From WHSW01 sp963846165 (GTDB lineage Bacteria; Actinomycetota; Thermoleophilia; Solirubrobacterales; 70-9), in the NCBI GenBank assembly GCA_963846165.1, contig CAWJUU010000001.1:62001-126000 (forward strand): a DNA stretch of 64,000 nucleotides, read 5' to 3'. Shown in pieces: positions 47,235-54,757 of this stretch. A program made the translations under genes and the position numbers. The notes beneath the pieces are model-generated. The model saw only the letters and a list, made by a program, of their open reading frames with translations, did not search any database and was not told where the DNA came from. Numbering within the stretch: position 1 is the first letter of the stretch; each line of letters begins with the position of its first letter.

Positions 47235-47252
47235 CTCATCCGATCGGATGAG
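47235..47252. promoter_or_regulatory. Perfect 18-bp palindrome upstream of the two-component gene region
   Basis: CTCATCCGATCGGATGAG is a perfect dyad, 57 bp after the R2lox stop and 112 bp before the small gene at 47364. It could be an operator for a dimeric regulator or the stem of a transcript hairpin. No matching second copy was noticed in the window. Confidence 0.45.
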
Positions 47253-47363
47253 CCAGATTTCCTCCGCTAATCGGGCCGACCGCACGTAGCGCCAGGCACG
47301 CGATTGCCGCAGCATACGTGGCCCCCCTAACCCCCCACGCCGTGGGAGTGGTGAGGACCTCAC

Positions 47364-47504
47364 ATGGGAGAGATGGATGTCAACCCAAACGCAGTCGCAG
47401 GAACTTCGGGACGGGATGTCCCGGCGGCGATGCGCGAGGCCTTTACCGTTCTCTATGGCGTTCTGGGCGCCGGCCCCACCGGCGCCTGGTCCCGTTCCCA
47501 GTAG
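47364..47504 (+). CDS. Small 46-residue protein upstream of the hybrid regulator
   Basis: The ATG is preceded by GAGG 7 bases upstream, inside a small GTGAG/CTCAC hairpin that abuts the start codon and could mask the ribosome site. The product starts MGEMDVNPNAVAGTSGRDVP and ends LGAGPTGAWSRSQ. It has an amphipathic helix (AAMREAFTVLYGVLG) and no signal peptide. The stop is followed by 1 base and then a 12-bp hairpin. No family is recognised. A leader peptide or a small regulatory protein for the downstream kinase gene is possible. Confidence 0.5.
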   Translation: MGEMDVNPNAVAGTSGRDVPAAMREAFTVLYGVLGAGPTGAWSRSQ

Positions 47505-47505
47505 T

Positions 47506-47539
47506 CTCAGTCCGAGGTCACGGAGGGCCTCGGACTGAG
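47506..47539 (+). terminator. 12-bp perfect hairpin (terminator or attenuator)
   Basis: CTCAGTCCGAGG pairs perfectly with CCTCGGACTGAG around a 10-nt loop, and CCCAGT/ACTGGG can extend the stem outside. It begins one base after the stop of the 46-residue gene and lies 56 bp before the ATG of the hybrid regulator, so it could terminate or attenuate transcription. There is no T-run. Confidence 0.6.
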
Positions 47540-47594
47540 GCACTGGGAGTCTTCCTGCACCCCTTCTCCACGGCGCCCATAGACTCGTGCTCGG

Positions 47595-48926
47595 ATGAGC
47601 ACGAAATCTGAGCGCGTGACCGTGATCGTCGCCGACGACCACCCGATCTACCGGGAGGGGATCGTTCGGGCGATCAACGAGCGACCCGATCTCGAGCTCG
47701 TCGGCGAGGCCGGGGACGGTCGCGAGGCGCTCGAGCAGATCAAGGACCTGCTGCCCGACGTCGCCGTGCTCGACATCCGCATGCCCGGCCTCGACGGCAC
47801 TCAGGTGCTCGCCGCGATGCGAGCCGAGGGCCTCGGGAGCGAGGTCCTGTTCCTTTCGGCGTTCATGGAGCCCGAGCTCGCCTACAAGACCGTCGCCGCC
47901 GGCGCCAAGGGCTACCTCTCGAAGGAGTCCTCGCGCCAGGAGGTCTGCGATGCGGTGGTCACGATCGCTCGCGGCGGCACGGCGCTTGCCGCCGAGGCGC
48001 AGGCGGGCCTCGCGCGCGAGATCCAGGAGCGTGAGCGCACCGGCGGCCCGCCTCAGCTCACCGATCGCGAGCAGCAGGTCCTGGAGCTCGTCTCCCAGGG
48101 CCTCTCGGCGCCCGACATCGGCAAGCACATCCACCTCTCGACCACGACGGTCAAGAGCCACCTGCATTCGCTCTACGAGAAGCTCGGGGTCTCCGATCGC
48201 GCCGCCGCCGTCGCCGAGGCGATGCGGCGGGGCCTGCTCGAGTGGGCGTGGCCGAGGACCTGCGTCGCCGAGAACCAGCGCCTGCGGGCAGAGCTCGCGA
48301 CCTGCCGCCAGCTGGTCGCCAACGTGATGGAGTCCGAGGACGAGGGCCGGCGGCGGATCGCCCAGCTGATTCACGACGACACCTTGCAGATCCTGCTCGC
48401 CGCCAACCAGGAGCTGATCGAAGCGGCGCCCGGCCGGGTCCAGGTCCAGCGCGCCCACGAGGTCGTCGCGGCGGCGATCGAGCGCCTGCGCGAGGCGCTG
48501 CTCGCGCTGCACCCGGTGACCCTCGAGCAGGGCGGGCTCGAGCAGGCGCTCGGCGCCGTCGCCCGCCAGGCGGCGCACCGGGGCAGCTTCGAGATCGAGC
48601 TCGAGCTCGACCCGAAGGCGTTCGACCTCCACGACGAGCTCGTGCTCGCGGTCGCGCGCGAGCTGCTCACCAACGCCGCCCGCCACGCCGAGGCCGACCG
48701 GGTGCGCGTACGGCTGCGCCGCTCCGCCTACACGCTCGAGCTCGAGATCGCCGACGACGGCCACGGGATGGAGCCGGGCCGGCGCGAGAGCGCCCTCGCC
48801 CAGGGCCACATCGGCCTCGCCTCGGTCACCGAGCGCGTCCAGCAGGCCGGCGGCTCGTTCGAGGTCGACAGCGACTCGAGCGGGACGATCGCCCGCACGC
48901 GGGTCCCGCTCGAGCCGGTCGAGTAG
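47595..48926 (+). CDS. NarL-type response regulator fused to a histidine kinase (REC-HTH-HisKA_3-HATPase)
   Basis: A 443-residue protein in one open frame. Residues 8-125 form a receiver domain (ADDHP, phospho-Asp in VLDIRMPG at D60, K110). A LuxR-type HTH follows at 155-212 (LTDREQQVLELVSQGLSAPD). Then a short helix leads into a dimerisation domain with phospho-His H260 (RRRIAQLIHDDTLQ), an N-box ELLTNAARHA and the ATP lid region ADDGHGMEPG. Kinase and regulator are normally separate genes with kinase first. This order puts the DNA-binding domain in the middle. An alternative is two neighbouring genes joined by an indel near 48245. Confidence 0.8.
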   Translation: MSTKSERVTVIVADDHPIYREGIVRAINERPDLELVGEAGDGREALEQIKDLLPDVAVLDIRMPGLDGTQVLAAMRAEGLGSEVLFLSAFMEPELAYKTVAAGAKGYLSKESSRQEVCDAVVTIARGGTALAAEAQAGLAREIQERERTGGPPQLTDREQQVLELVSQGLSAPDIGKHIHLSTTTVKSHLHSLYEKLGVSDRAAAVAEAMRRGLLEWAWPRTCVAENQRLRAELATCRQLVANVMESEDEGRRRIAQLIHDDTLQILLAANQELIEAAPGRVQVQRAHEVVAAAIERLREALLALHPVTLEQGGLEQALGAVARQAAHRGSFEIELELDPKAFDLHDELVLAVARELLTNAARHAEADRVRVRLRRSAYTLELEIADDGHGMEPGRRESALAQGHIGLASVTERVQQAGGSFEVDSDSSGTIARTRVPLEPVE

Positions 48927-49019
48927 CGCGGCGGTTGTCGTGTTAACCACCGTATGGGTGGTCAGCACGACAACGGCGCCCAAGACGGCGCCGCCGCGCC
49001 ACGCGAGTTAGCGTGAGCT

Positions 49020-50617
49020 CTAGCGCCGCGGGCGCGCGGTCCGGTCGGGGCGGCGGGTCGGTCGCGGCGGGATCGCCGGCGACCGGATCGGTGGGCACGG
49101 GTGGCTCGGTGGGAGGCGTGGTTGCCGGAGGCGTGGTTGCGGGCGGCGCGGCGGCGCCGGTGCACCGGCGGCCGGGTCGGTGACGACCACGGCGGCGTCG
49201 CCGGTGCCGCTGCCGGTGGCGCCCGCGCCGGTGCCGCCGTCGTCACCCGAGGTCGGGCCGACGACGCCGTCCTCGAGCTGGTCGTTGACCGGAGGCGGGG
49301 CGGGCTCCTCGGGAGCAGTCTTGGAAGGATCGCGCGTCGCCGCCTGCTCGGGGGCGGGGGCGGGGACCGGTGCCGGGGTGACCGTCGCGGTTGCGGTCGC
49401 GGCGTCGATCTGGAGCAGCGAGGCGTCGGCGGCGATCCCGCCGCTGTGGCGCTCGGGGGGCACCGAGACCGCGGCGGGCGACTTCTCGGCCGTGGCGGGC
49501 TTGTCGTTGGAGTAGATCTGGCGGACCTCGACCGCGCCCGCGGTCAGCAGCGCCGCGGTGGCCGCGGTGGCGGCGGCCTTGGCGCCGATCGCGCCGCCGA
49601 TCCCGCCGGCGCTCGCGGCAGCGCCGCCCGCGAGCGCGGCTCCGCCCGACGCGGCGACGGCTCCGCCGGCACCGCACGCCGCCGGCGCCCGCGGCGGCGC
49701 CGGTTCCGGCCGCGGCGCCGGTGCCGGCGACCGCGGTGCCGCCGGCGACCCCGCCGCTTCCGGCCGCCGAGCCCGAGGCGGCCGAGCGCGGAGCCCGAGC
49801 CACCGAGGCCGCTGAGCTTGCCGATGATCAGCTTGTGAAGGAGGGCGATCGGCCCCAGCGGCGCCAGCGCCGCGAGCGCCTTGGTGTTCGAGCGCAGCTC
49901 GCCGCGGAACTCGCGGCAGGGCTCGCAGCGCTTGACGTGGTGGCGGACCGGGCCCGAGGCCTTGCCCAGGCCCTCGGCCGCCTCGGCGAGCTCGAGCCGC
50001 ACCTCGCCGCAGGTGAGCTGGCGCGACTGGGTCGCCTCGGCGAGCGACATCCGCGCCCGCACGAGCAGCGACTTGACCGCGGGCACCGTGGTGTCCATCG
50101 TCTGCGCGATCTCCTCGTAGGAGAGCGCGTCGATCTCGCGCAGGAGCAGCGCCGTGCGCTGGGTCTCGGGAAGCTCGCCGACGTCGACGACCAGGGCGCG
50201 GAAGTCCTCGCGCTTCTGCACCCGGTCGGCGGTCGTCACCCCGCCCTCGCCGACGAGGATGTCCATCGAGTCCTGACCGTCGGCGACCGGACGGCGAAGG
50301 TGGTTGAGGCAGCGGTTGCGCGCGATCCGGTAGAGCCAGGGGCGGGCGTTGATGTGGCGCTCGTCGGCGAGCATCGCCGCGTGCGCCTTGACGAAGACCT
50401 CCTGGAGCACGTCCTCGGCGTCCTCCTGGGAGCGCAGCATGTGGCGGCAGAAGGCGAGCAGGCGCGAGTGGTAGCGCTCGAACAGGACCTCGAAGGCGTG
50501 ATCGTGGCCCTCACGGATCATCGCCACCAGGCGCTCGTCGCCCTGCAGCTTGAGCAGGGGCGAACGGCGACCGAAAATGGCGCCGCGACTCGCGTGTGTG
50601 AGGGTTGAGGCCTCCAT
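49020..50617 (-). CDS. ECF sigma factor with C-terminal zinc finger and membrane tail (frameshifted)
   Basis: Sigma region 2 is at about residues 40-105 (HSRLLAFCRHMLRSQEDAED, then LQEVFVKAHAAM), region 4 at about 165-215 (ALLLREIDALSYEEIAQTMD). A zf-HC2-type motif follows (HHVKRCEPC), as in anti-sigma factors. The frame breaks in a GC-rich run between about 49680 and 49790, after which an Ala/Gly-rich hydrophobic segment and an extracellular Pro/Ala-rich tail with VSVPPERHSGGIAADASLLQ continue. This is a sigma factor carrying its own anti-sigma-like domain and probably held at the membrane until a signal releases it. The 3' end is uncertain. Confidence 0.8.
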
Positions 50618-50735
50618 GTACCGCGCGCTGGCTACCCCCCTCAGAACACGGTAACAGGGGCGAGGTTGCGCTTGCGAGAAGTCTGCATTACGCGCATGTA
50701 GCGCGTCTAAAGGGCCTTGCCGTACCGTTTCCCGA

Positions 50736-50821
50736 GCCGGGGTGGCGGAACTGGCTTAGACGCGACCGGCTTAAGACCGGTTGTCCGAAAGGACGTGAGG
50801 GTTCGAGTCCCTCCCCCGTAC
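50736..50821 (+). tRNA. tRNA-Leu (anticodon TAA)
   Basis: A class II tRNA. The D arm (TGGCGGAACTGGCTTAGACG), the anticodon arm ACCGG-CTTAAGA-CCGGT with anticodon TAA, a long variable arm GTCCGAAAGGAC, and the T arm GAGGG-TTCGAGT-CCCTC are all intact. The acceptor stem is odd: 5' GCCGGGG faces 3' CCCCGTA, so the first two pairs do not form. No CCA is encoded. The 3' end runs straight into a 25-bp tandem repeat, so the last bases may have been replaced. Confidence 0.9.
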
Positions 50822-50830
50822 TTCATCCCA

Positions 50831-50960
50831 CCGCTCACCCAGCACGAAACCCGCCGCTCACCCACCGCACAAAACCCGCCGCTCACCCACCGCTCGAAAC
50901 CCGCCGCTCACCCACGATCGAAACCCGCCGCTCACCCACCGCTCGAAACCCGCCGCTCAC
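50831..50960 (+). repeat. 25-bp tandem repeat, about 5.5 units
   Basis: Units of the form CCGCTCACCCACCGCTCGAA followed by ACCCG are repeated five times in direct contact with small differences (one unit has GCACG, one GATCG in the variable position), then a partial unit. There are no unique spacers, so this is not a CRISPR array. It lies between tRNA-Leu and the AbiEi/DUF559-like gene. Confidence 0.85.
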
Positions 50961-50996
50961 GGGGGCGGCGTCGTCTGCGCCGGGGTTGTTGTCGTC

Positions 50997-51938
50997 ATGG
51001 AGCATCAACCTCGGACCGAAGCGGACGCCTGGGTTGACCGGCGGATTGGTGACCTCGCGGGACGACAGTTCGGCGTGGTCACGCGGGCGCAATTGCTGGG
51101 GCTCGGGGTCGGCGTCGGTGCGATCGCGCACCGGATCCGGACCGGCCGCCTGCGGATCGCGCATCGCGCCATCTACCTCGTCGGCCACGATGCCGTGCCT
51201 CCGCTGGCGCGCGAGCTCGCGGCCGTGCTCGCCTGCGGCAAGGGAGCCGTTCTCAGTCACGCGAGCGCCGCGCAAGTCTGGGGGCTGATTCCGGCTGGCG
51301 CCGCGGCGGGCGAGGTGGAGGTGACGGTGGTCGGCCGTAAGCCGTACCCGAGGCCCGGAATCCGCACCCACCGCACCGCCGTACTTGACCCGCGCGACCG
51401 CAGGCTGCGGGGACCGCTGCCGCTGACCGCGCCGGCGCGAACAATCGTCGACATCGCAGCGTCGCTCGCCGGGGCTGAGCTCGAGCAGGCTGTCGCGCAA
51501 GCACGGCGCCGAAGGCTCGCCGGCGAAGCAGAGATCCGGGCCGCGGCGGCTCGAGCCGGACGACGCCACGGTGCCGCCGCGCTTGCGAGGTTGCTCGACG
51601 GCGACACGATCGCCTACACGCGCTCAGTGGCCGAGCGGAGAACGCTCTCTCTAATCCGCAAGGCCGCCCTACCTGAGCCGTTGTCGAACGCACCGCTCGC
51701 GGGCTTCCAGGTCGATTTCCTCTGGCCGGCCGAGCGAGTCGTGCTCGAAGTCGACGGCTACGGGTTCCACGCCGACCGAGCGGCGTTCGAGAACGATCGC
51801 CGGCGTGACGCCAAATTGGTCGCGCTGGGATACCGGGTGATGCGGATCACCTGGCGCCAGCTCTGCGATCAGCCGACCGCCACCGTCGCCCGCCTGGCCA
51901 CGATTCTGGCCTCGACCGACCAGGTGCGAGCGGCATAG
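50997..51938 (+). CDS. AbiEi-like N-domain plus DUF559 (Vsr-like) nuclease-fold protein
   Basis: A 313-residue protein. The N-terminus (residues 15-65, RRIGDLAGRQFGVVTRAQLL) is the winged-helix domain found in type IV AbiEi antitoxins. The C-terminus (about 215-305) has the DUF559/PD-(D/E)XK fold with FQVDFLWPAERVVLEVDGYG and RRDAKLVALGYRVMRITWRQ, like Vsr endonucleases. Such genes are numerous in Thermoleophilia and have no proven role. No AbiEii toxin partner is adjacent. The sequence around its ATG closely matches part of the intergenic elements A, C and D. Confidence 0.8.
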   Translation: MEHQPRTEADAWVDRRIGDLAGRQFGVVTRAQLLGLGVGVGAIAHRIRTGRLRIAHRAIYLVGHDAVPPLARELAAVLACGKGAVLSHASAAQVWGLIPAGAAAGEVEVTVVGRKPYPRPGIRTHRTAVLDPRDRRLRGPLPLTAPARTIVDIAASLAGAELEQAVAQARRRRLAGEAEIRAAAARAGRRHGAAALARLLDGDTIAYTRSVAERRTLSLIRKAALPEPLSNAPLAGFQVDFLWPAERVVLEVDGYGFHADRAAFENDRRRDAKLVALGYRVMRITWRQLCDQPTATVARLATILASTDQVRAA

Positions 51939-52020
51939 ACTCGCCCGATCGACGCGCCGGAGATGATGAGACCCGACGTCCGCCGCGCCCGCAAGGGCGT
52001 TCAGGAGACGCTCGAGGTGA

Positions 52021-52638
52021 TCAAGCGCCGGCTCGGGTAGCGGACGCCTCGACCATCCCCGCCATCAGCTCGACGGCCTGATCCCGGGAGAGGTGCTGGT
52101 CACGGGTCAGCGAGCGCCAGGTCCGGAAGTCGAGTGCGTGGCCGATCGCCGCGCGGGCCCGCCGGCGCCGGGCTCCACGGGCGGGGCGGCCCGCGGCGAG
52201 CTGGTCGGCCAGGTGTCCCATCACCGCCTCTCGGGCCTGAATGCGGACGGCGATCTCCGGGACCAGCGGGGCGTCGCGGTAGAGCTTGTCGGCCATCGTC
52301 TCGGTCCCCTCGTACCACTCGTAGAGCTGATCGAGCGCGACGCGGAGCCGCTCGTCCGGATCGCCGATCTCCGTCCAGGCAGACGGATCCGGAGGCGCGT
52401 TCAGGGACAGCCAGTGGGTGCTGCAGGCGTCGACCTGCGCCTCGACGTCGGGGAAATGGCGGTAGACGGTCGCTCGCTGGACGCCGGCGAGGTCGGCGAT
52501 TGCGCTCACCGTCGTGCGGGCCGGGCCGACCTTCTCGTGCAGGTTCATGATCGCCTCGGTGATCCGCAGGCGGGTCTCCTCCTCGGATTCGGCCCGGGCC
52601 CGCTTGCGGTAGACGCGCTTCTGAGTTTGAGTAGACAT
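52021..52638 (-). CDS. TetR-family transcriptional regulator
   Basis: A 205-residue TetR-type repressor. The HTH is at about residues 45-75 (ARTTVSAIADLAGVQRATVY, then RHFPD), and a helical ligand-binding domain fills the rest. The ATG at 52638 (MSTQTQKRVYRKRARAESEE) is preferred over upstream in-frame codons because the DNA region beyond holds the promoter and operator of the divergent cupin gene. It probably represses itself and the cupin gene through the dyad at 52688. Confidence 0.9.
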   Translation of the reverse strand: MSTQTQKRVYRKRARAESEEETRLRITEAIMNLHEKVGPARTTVSAIADLAGVQRATVYRHFPDVEAQVDACSTHWLSLNAPPDPSAWTEIGDPDERLRVALDQLYEWYEGTETMADKLYRDAPLVPEIAVRIQAREAVMGHLADQLAAGRPARGARRRRARAAIGHALDFRTWRSLTRDQHLSRDQAVELMAGMVEASATRAGA

Positions 52639-52654
52639 TTGTGTGCGATCAATA

Positions 52655-52703
52655 TTGACAGATGCCGTGGCGGTGTGGTAGTTTCGCTGAACACTGCTGT
52701 TCA
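52655..52703 (+). promoter_or_regulatory. Promoter with overlapping TetR-type operator
   Basis: A consensus -35 TTGACA (52655-52660), an 18-bp spacer and -10 TAGTTT (52679-52684) point toward the cupin gene. Starting 4 bases later is the perfect dyad TGAACActgcTGTTCA (52688-52703), over the likely transcription start, followed by an AAAGGA ribosome site and ATG 52722. A repressor bound here would block transcription; the divergent TetR gene is the obvious candidate. Confidence 0.75.
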
Positions 52704-52721
52704 ACAGAAAGGAATCGCCCC

Positions 52722-53267
52722 ATGACCCCGTCCGACATCGCCACCGCCCTGACCCGCTTCGACGCCTCTCAGGGGCCGCGCAAGCTCGGCCCCGACGAGG
52801 GCGGCTACGTCGACCTCCCCGGCCTCGGCGTCCGCTTCATGATCTGGACCGAGGAGTCCGGCGGCGGCTTCTCGCTGGTCGAGCACCCGATCCGGCCGAA
52901 CTATCTCTGCGCGCCGCTGCACAGGCACTCGCGCGAGGACGAGTACAGCTTCGTGCTCGAGGGCCGGATGGGTGCGCTGCTCGGCGACGACGTGATCTAC
53001 GCCGAGGCGGGCGACCTCGCGTTCAAGCCCCGGGACCAGTGGCACACCTTCTGGAACGCCGGCGACGAGCCCTGCCGGATCCTGGAGATCATCGCGCCGG
53101 GCGGCTTCGAGCGCTTCTTCGAGGAGCTGGGCAGCGTCGAAGGCCCGCCTGCCCCGGAGCTGATGGCCGACCTGAGCGTCCGCTACGGGATCGAGTTCGA
53201 CATGGAGGCGACGGCACGGATCGTCGCGGAGCACGGGCTCACCTTCCCGCCGCTGGAACAGGCCTAG
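52722..53267 (+). CDS. Cupin-domain protein under TetR control
   Basis: A 181-residue cupin. The first motif is CAPLHRHSREDEYSFVLEGR (about residues 66-85) with two His and a Glu as metal ligands, and the second AGDLAFKPRDQWHTFWNAGD with the third His. Such small cupins act as dioxygenases, isomerases or ligand sensors. It converges with the aldehyde dehydrogenase, with 4 bp overlap. The promoter and operator just upstream are unusually clear. Confidence 0.88.
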   Translation: MTPSDIATALTRFDASQGPRKLGPDEGGYVDLPGLGVRFMIWTEESGGGFSLVEHPIRPNYLCAPLHRHSREDEYSFVLEGRMGALLGDDVIYAEAGDLAFKPRDQWHTFWNAGDEPCRILEIIAPGGFERFFEELGSVEGPPAPELMADLSVRYGIEFDMEATARIVAEHGLTFPPLEQA

Positions 53268-54757
53268 AGCTGGGTGAAGACCGACTTCGTCTCGAGGTAG
53301 GCGTCGAGGTTGTGGTGGCCCTTCTCGCGGCCGATCCCCGATGCCTTGTAGCCGCCGAACGGAACCGACGGGTCGCCGGCGCCCCAGGTGTTGATGTAGA
53401 CCGAGCCCGCCTGCAGCAGCTTGGCGAGCTTGTGGGCGGTTGAGATGTCGCGGGTCCACATCCCCGCCGCGAGCCCGTACTCGGTGTCGTTGGCGCGCCG
53501 GGCGACCTCCTCGAGGTCCTCGAACGGCTGGGCGACGAGCACCGGGCCGAAGATCTCCTCGCGGGCGATCTTCATCTCGTCCGAGACGCCCGTGAACAGG
53601 GTCGGCTCGACGAAGTAGCCGTCCCCGTTGGCGCCGTTGCCGTCGGGCTTTGAGCCGGTGATCGCCTCGGCGCCGTCGTCGAGCCCCGAGTCGATGTAGC
53701 CGCGGACGCGGCCGAACTGCTCCTCGGAGATCAGCGGGCCGAACTCGGTCTCGGGGTCGAGGCCCGGCCCGACCTTCGCCTCGCGGGCGAAGTCGGCGAG
53801 CCGCGAGACCACCTCGTCGAAGATCGCCGACTGCACGAACAGCCGCGAGGCGGCGTTGCACGCCTGGCCCGAGTTCGAGTAGATGCCGAGGAAGGAGCCC
53901 TTGACCGCGGCGTCGAGGTCGGCGTCGGGAAGGATGATGTTCGGGCTCTTGCCGCCGAGCTCGAGCGTCACCCGCTTCAGCGCCCGGCCGCACTTGGCGC
54001 CGATCTCGCGCCCGACCACGGTCGAGCCGGTGAACGCGACCTTGTCGACGCCGGGATCGTCGACGAGCGCGGCGCCGGTCTCGCCGTCGCCGGTGAGCAC
54101 GTTCACGGTGCCCTCGGGAAAGCCCGCCTCGAGCGCCAGCTCGCCCAGCCGCAGCGCGGTCAGCGGCGTCTGCTCGGCCGGCTTGAGCACGATCGAGCAG
54201 CCGGCGGCGAGCGCCGGGGCGACCTTCCAGACCGCCATCAGCAGCGGGTAGTTCCAGGGCACGATCTGGGCGCAGACGCCGACCGGCTCGCGCAGCGTGT
54301 AACAGAACAGGTCGCGAGCGGAGACCGGGAACGTCTCGCCCTCGATCTTCGTCGGCCAGCCCGCGTAGTAGCGCAGGTGGGCGACCGAGGCGGCGATGTC
54401 GCCGCCGGCCGCCGCCAGCGGCTTGCCGTTGTCGAGCGACTCGAGCTCGGCGAGCTCGGCGCCGTTGGCCTTGATCAGCTCGGCGAGCGCGTAGATGAGC
54501 CCGGCGCGCTTTGACGGCGAGACCTTGCGCAGCGGGCCCTCGAGCGCGTCGCGCGCGGCGGCGACGGCGCGCGCGGCGTCCTCGGCGCCGCCGTGGGCGA
54601 CGGCGCAGATCGGCTCGCCGGTCGCCGGGTCGATGGTCTCGAAGGTGCGGCCGTCGGCGGCCTGCGCGCGCTCGCCGCCGATCAGCATCGGCAGCGGCGC
54701 TCCGGCGACGAACTCGCGCGCGGCCTCGGAGAGCGAATCGGCGGTGGCGGTTGCCAT
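53264..54757 (-). CDS. NAD(P)-dependent aldehyde dehydrogenase
   Basis: A 497-residue ALDH, full length. It oxidises an aldehyde to the acid in the cytosol. The nucleotide-binding PWNYPLLMAVWKVAPALAAG and FTGSTVVGREIG, the general-base Glu in VTLELGGKSPNI, and the catalytic Cys in NSGQACNAASRLFV are present, and EIFGPVLVAQPF ends the conserved set. It resembles betaine-aldehyde or gamma-aminobutyraldehyde dehydrogenases. A TACGAT box 6 bases before the ATG suggests a leaderless transcript. The upstream MFS frame overlaps its first 25 codons. Confidence 0.93.
   Translation of the reverse strand: MATATADSLSEAAREFVAGAPLPMLIGGERAQAADGRTFETIDPATGEPICAVAHGGAEDAARAVAAARDALEGPLRKVSPSKRAGLIYALAELIKANGAELAELESLDNGKPLAAAGGDIAASVAHLRYYAGWPTKIEGETFPVSARDLFCYTLREPVGVCAQIVPWNYPLLMAVWKVAPALAAGCSIVLKPAEQTPLTALRLGELALEAGFPEGTVNVLTGDGETGAALVDDPGVDKVAFTGSTVVGREIGAKCGRALKRVTLELGGKSPNIILPDADLDAAVKGSFLGIYSNSGQACNAASRLFVQSAIFDEVVSRLADFAREAKVGPGLDPETEFGPLISEEQFGRVRGYIDSGLDDGAEAITGSKPDGNGANGDGYFVEPTLFTGVSDEMKIAREEIFGPVLVAQPFEDLEEVARRANDTEYGLAAGMWTRDISTAHKLAKLLQAGSVYINTWGAGDPSVPFGGYKASGIGREKGHHNLDAYLETKSVFTQL

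Noticed and set aside
50831..50960. CRISPR-like short repeats
   Set aside because: The 25-bp units touch each other without unique spacers, and no cas genes are present. It is a plain tandem repeat.
51963..52040. 25-codon frame MMRPDVRRARKGVQETLEVI... after the AbiEi/DUF559 gene
   Set aside because: Short, no clear ribosome site, and its end overlaps the TetR gene; could be a remnant but cannot be supported.
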